A stretch of DNA of 6,413 nt, from positions 1 through 6,413 of the forward strand of contig WGSR01000089.1 of NCBI GenBank assembly GCA_014871545.1. Reading direction: 5' to 3'. Position numbers and translations under genes: made by a program. Below the pieces are notes generated by a model that was not told the origin of the DNA, made no database searches, and saw nothing but the letters and a program-made list of their open reading frames with translations. This document shows, one piece after another, positions 3,945 to 6,413 of this stretch (the stretch's first letter is position 1; every line of letters starts with the position of its first letter). Source of the stretch: Collinsella sp. (GTDB lineage: Bacteria > Actinomycetota > Coriobacteriia > Coriobacteriales > Coriobacteriaceae).

Positions 3945-6203
3945 TTACTTGCGCTTGCCGCCGCCGTCACCGGGGCGACGGGAGCTGCCGCCGCGCTTGC
4001 CGCCACGACTATTGCCATAGCTACCACGATTATCGCGACCGCCGGCACGGCCGCCGCGGGAGCCGGCCTGGTTGCCGCCACGCCCGCCACGATAGCCGCC
4101 ACGACGCTCCTCGCGGGTATCGTCGTAGTTGCGCCAGTCATCGCGACGATCGCGGCTGGCACGCGGATCGCGGCGATCGCGCGACTCGTTAGAGCGGCCA
4201 GCACCGCCGCGGCTGCCATTGCCACGAGTGCCCTCGCGATGCTCGCCGCCACGGCCACCGCGCTCATCAAAGCGCTTGCCGCCACGGGACTCGCCGCCGC
4301 GAGTACCACGCTCGCCACGCGAATCGCGGCCCTCGCCGCCACGGCGCTCATCACGGCCGCCGCGCTCGCCATCGCGACCGGAACGACGACGATCGCCCGA
4401 ACCACGCTTGCCGCCACGCGAGCCACGGTCCTCGTCCTCGCGCTCAACACGGCGACGACCGCCGCGGTCCTCGTCCTCACGACGACGGCGGTGTGCCTCG
4501 CCCTGGAACTGCTTGGCACGGCGCTCGGCACGGTTGCCGCGCGGGGCCTGCTCAACGACACCAGCACCGCCGCGCTCCTCGGCAGCCACCTCGCGGGCCA
4601 CGCTCTCCACAGCCTCGTCCACGCGAGCCTGAACGCCCTCGCGCACGCGGGTCTTGCCGCCGCGCTTGGGACGGCTCGGACGCTCACCGTCGCCGCGACG
4701 CTCGTCTCGACCGCGGTTGGAACGACCGGCCACATCACCGTAATCGTCGCCGTTGCGCTTGCCGTCGCGACGCGCCTGCTCAAGCTTCTTCTTGCTCTTG
4801 GACTTGCCGCGCTTGGTCTTCTTCTTCACCTTAAAGGCCGCAGGATCGCGCTCGGGGTCAACCGCGGGCGGATTGGGGCCCACATGCAGGTCGCCGGCCT
4901 CGTAGATGTCGGCGGTCTTGTCCATGAGCTTCTCGATCTCGTAGAACTCATCGACATCCTGCTCGGTCACAAACGTGATGGCCCAGCCCAGCTCGCCGGC
5001 GCGGCCCGTACGGCCAATACGGTGGATGTAGTCGGTCGGCTCGGCCGGCACGTCAAAGTTCACGACGTAACGCACGTCGCTGATGTCGATGCCGCGGGCG
5101 AGCACGTCGGTTGCCACCAACACGTCGACGGTACCGTCGCGGAAGGCCGAAAGGGCACGCTCGCGCTGGGCCTGGCTGCGGTTGCCGTGAATCGCGGCGG
5201 CCTTGATGCCCTTGCGCTCCAGACGACGGCAGCAGCTGTCGGCGCGGTGCTTGGTGCGCATAAAGACGATAGTGCGCTCCGGGCCCTCCTTTTTGAGGAA
5301 CTCGGGCAGCAGGTTGTTCTTGGCCTCGATGGACACCGGGAACACAAACTGGTCGACGGTGTCGGCGGTCGACGTGGCGGGCGCGATCTCCACGCGTGCC
5401 GGGTCGCTCACCAGGTCGGTGATCTCGCCCACGGCCTCCTCGTCGAGCGTCGCCGAGAACAGCAGCGTCTGGCGCTCGGCCGGCGTCTCGCGCACAATGC
5501 GGCGGACGGCAGGCAAAAAGCCCATGTCGAGCATACGGTCGGCCTCGTCGAGCACCAGCACCTTGACCTCGTCCAGATGGCAGGCACCCTGCTCGATCAG
5601 ATCGACCAGACGGCCCGGCGTTGCGACCAGGATGTCGCAGCCGTACTTGAGGGCAGCGGTTTGCGGCTTGTAGCTCACGCCGCCCACGACGGTCACGGCA
5701 ACGTGGCCCGTGACGTCGGCGATCTTGCTCGCGACCTCGTCGATCTGCTGGGCAAGCTCGCGCGTGGGGGTGATGACGAGCATCACGGGGCCGCGGCCGT
5801 TGCCCTCGGGCTTTTTAACACCGCGACGGCGGTTGCGGCCGCCGCGCTCGCGCACGGGTTTGGGAGGAGCGATGTGCTCCAGATTGTTCATGGTCGGCAG
5901 CAAAAAGGCAGCCGTCTTGCCGGTGCCGGTCTGAGCGGCGGCAAGCAGGTCACGGCCCTCGAGCACTACGGGGATCGAGCCGGCCTGCACGGGCGTGGGC
6001 GCCGTGTAGCCCAGGTTCTCGATAGCACGAAGCATCTCGTCGGAGAGGCCCAGCTCGTCAAAGGCGGGCAGGCTCTCGGTAGCGGACTCGACGGCCTGGG
6101 CGGCATTGGCCTCATCGGCGGCATCGAAGGCAGCCTGGGTCATGGCCTCGCGGGTCTCGTCCAGAATCTCGGCGTCCGTGACGTCGGATACAGAATTACG
6201 CAT
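3945..6203 (-). CDS. DEAD-box ATP-dependent RNA helicase with long RGG-rich C-terminal tail
   Basis: This is an ATP-driven RNA unwinding enzyme, likely acting in ribosome assembly, mRNA turnover or cold adaptation. Numbered from the ATG at 6203 (752 aa), the core has the Q motif region (GYTAPTPVQ, ~65-73), motif I AQTGTGKT (90-97), Ia PTRELAQQ (146-153), TPGRL (195-199), II DEAD (219-222, in VLVLDEADRMLDMGF), III SAT (250-252), IVFMRTK (312-318), V VATDVLARGID (363-373) and VI HRIGRTGR (394-401). All catalytic motifs look intact. A basic insert of about 30 residues (RERGGRNRRRGVKK, ~109-139) separates motifs I and Ia. From ~443 the protein is disordered-looking: a lysine cluster (KVKKKTKRGKSKSKKK), then about 270 residues dense in R, G, D and E with many RGG/RGGR repeats, ending GKRK. 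The ATG at 6203 has AAGGA 10 nt upstream; a GTG at 6239 would add 12 unremarkable residues and is less likely. RhlE/CsdA/DeaD-type paralogue assignment is open. Confidence 0.95.
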   Translation of the reverse strand: MRNSVSDVTDAEILDETREAMTQAAFDAADEANAAQAVESATESLPAFDELGLSDEMLRAIENLGYTAPTPVQAGSIPVVLEGRDLLAAAQTGTGKTAAFLLPTMNNLEHIAPPKPVRERGGRNRRRGVKKPEGNGRGPVMLVITPTRELAQQIDEVASKIADVTGHVAVTVVGGVSYKPQTAALKYGCDILVATPGRLVDLIEQGACHLDEVKVLVLDEADRMLDMGFLPAVRRIVRETPAERQTLLFSATLDEEAVGEITDLVSDPARVEIAPATSTADTVDQFVFPVSIEAKNNLLPEFLKKEGPERTIVFMRTKHRADSCCRRLERKGIKAAAIHGNRSQAQRERALSAFRDGTVDVLVATDVLARGIDISDVRYVVNFDVPAEPTDYIHRIGRTGRAGELGWAITFVTEQDVDEFYEIEKLMDKTADIYEAGDLHVGPNPPAVDPERDPAAFKVKKKTKRGKSKSKKKLEQARRDGKRNGDDYGDVAGRSNRGRDERRGDGERPSRPKRGGKTRVREGVQARVDEAVESVAREVAAEERGGAGVVEQAPRGNRAERRAKQFQGEAHRRRREDEDRGGRRRVEREDEDRGSRGGKRGSGDRRRSGRDGERGGRDERRGGEGRDSRGERGTRGGESRGGKRFDERGGRGGEHREGTRGNGSRGGAGRSNESRDRRDPRASRDRRDDWRNYDDTREERRGGYRGGRGGNQAGSRGGRAGGRDNRGSYGNSRGGKRGGSSRRPGDGGGKRK

Positions 6204-6413
6204 ATGTTGTTGTTCCTTATCTGCACGCGCAATGGGCACGGCATGCGGCCGCGCGGGCGTGCTTGGTAGTGCGCTAATACATACAAAAACAGGTGCGCAC
6301 AGAGAGGACGTTGCTCAGCACGCTGGCGATCGCTTTGGCAGCCCTATCACGCGCCGTCCAGACGCAGCAGCTCTAAGCGATGGAGCAGATTCGCCGCCGG
6401 TTAGTATACCCGT
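6204..6413 (-). promoter_or_regulatory. Helicase upstream region: -10-like box and long possible leader
   Basis: TATACT at 6408-6403 matches five of six -10 bases; its -35 would fall outside the window. If used, the leader is about 190 nt. Within it GGACG (6359-6355) can pair with CGTCC (6310-6306), ATCGCTT can pair with a later AAGCGAT (7 bp), and GTGCGC (6300-6295) can pair with GCGCAC downstream across a T-rich loop. Long structured leaders are known for cold-induced DEAD-box helicase mRNAs. No ORF is supported here. Whether a promoter nearer the gene exists is unclear. Confidence 0.35.

Noticed and set aside
3926..4783. A 285-codon minus-strand frame rich in Ala/Val within the helicase tail
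   Set aside because: It is a frame-shifted reading of the RGG-coding repeat DNA. The helicase frame is intact through to its stop and terminator.
3936..6269. A 777-codon open frame on the plus strand opposite the whole helicase gene
   Set aside because: It is almost all Ala/Thr/Leu/Val/Arg and low complexity, mirrors the GC-rich codon pattern of the helicase, and has no recognisable domain. The minus frame carries every DEAD-box motif.

Overview
All four protein genes supported in this window lie on the minus strand, so the window reads right to left. Base composition is high-GC inside genes. A DEAD-box helicase with a very long RGG-type tail, an IIA–antiterminator–IIC sugar PTS cluster and an EFR1-type flavodoxin/ferredoxin protein together suggest an anaerobic, host-associated actinomycete of the Coriobacteriia, most like Collinsella. 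That assignment is inference from gene content and style; no rRNA or tRNA is present to settle it.

Layout in the direction of transcription. (1) 6413-6204: upstream region of the helicase gene, with a TATACT -10-like box at the edge and about 190 nt of possible leader. (2) 6203-3945: DEAD-box ATP-dependent RNA helicase, a complete core followed by about 310 residues of basic, low-complexity RGG tail, closed by a textbook intrinsic terminator at 3910-3874. (3) 3873-3324: about 550 bp with no convincing gene. It holds a 237-bp segment bounded by 26-bp inverted repeats (MITE-like), an internal imperfect palindrome, an AT-rich 21-bp-phased direct repeat and a 9-bp-arm inverted repeat. (4) 3323-2562: EFR1-family protein, a flavodoxin-like half plus two [4Fe-4S] motifs. 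(5) 2561-2219: a second gene-free stretch with a REP-like palindromic element, phased TACCG motifs, a promoter candidate, and an RNA antiterminator/terminator pair. (6) 2218-1: PTS operon of IIA(Glc-type), a BglG/LicT antiterminator with two PRDs, and an EIIC running off the left edge.

The most coherent regulatory story is the PTS operon. Its leader carries a RAT-like element whose 3' half is also the 5' arm of a 15-bp hairpin just before the first gene. That is the architecture controlled by LicT/BglG proteins, and the operon encodes such a protein as its second gene. The likely circuit is autoregulation: the antiterminator, tuned by phosphorylation of its PRD histidines, would let transcription through its own operon when the sugar is present. 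The second point of interest is the dense set of short repeats in the two intergenic regions flanking the EFR1 gene, which share an identical 13-mer in opposite orientation.
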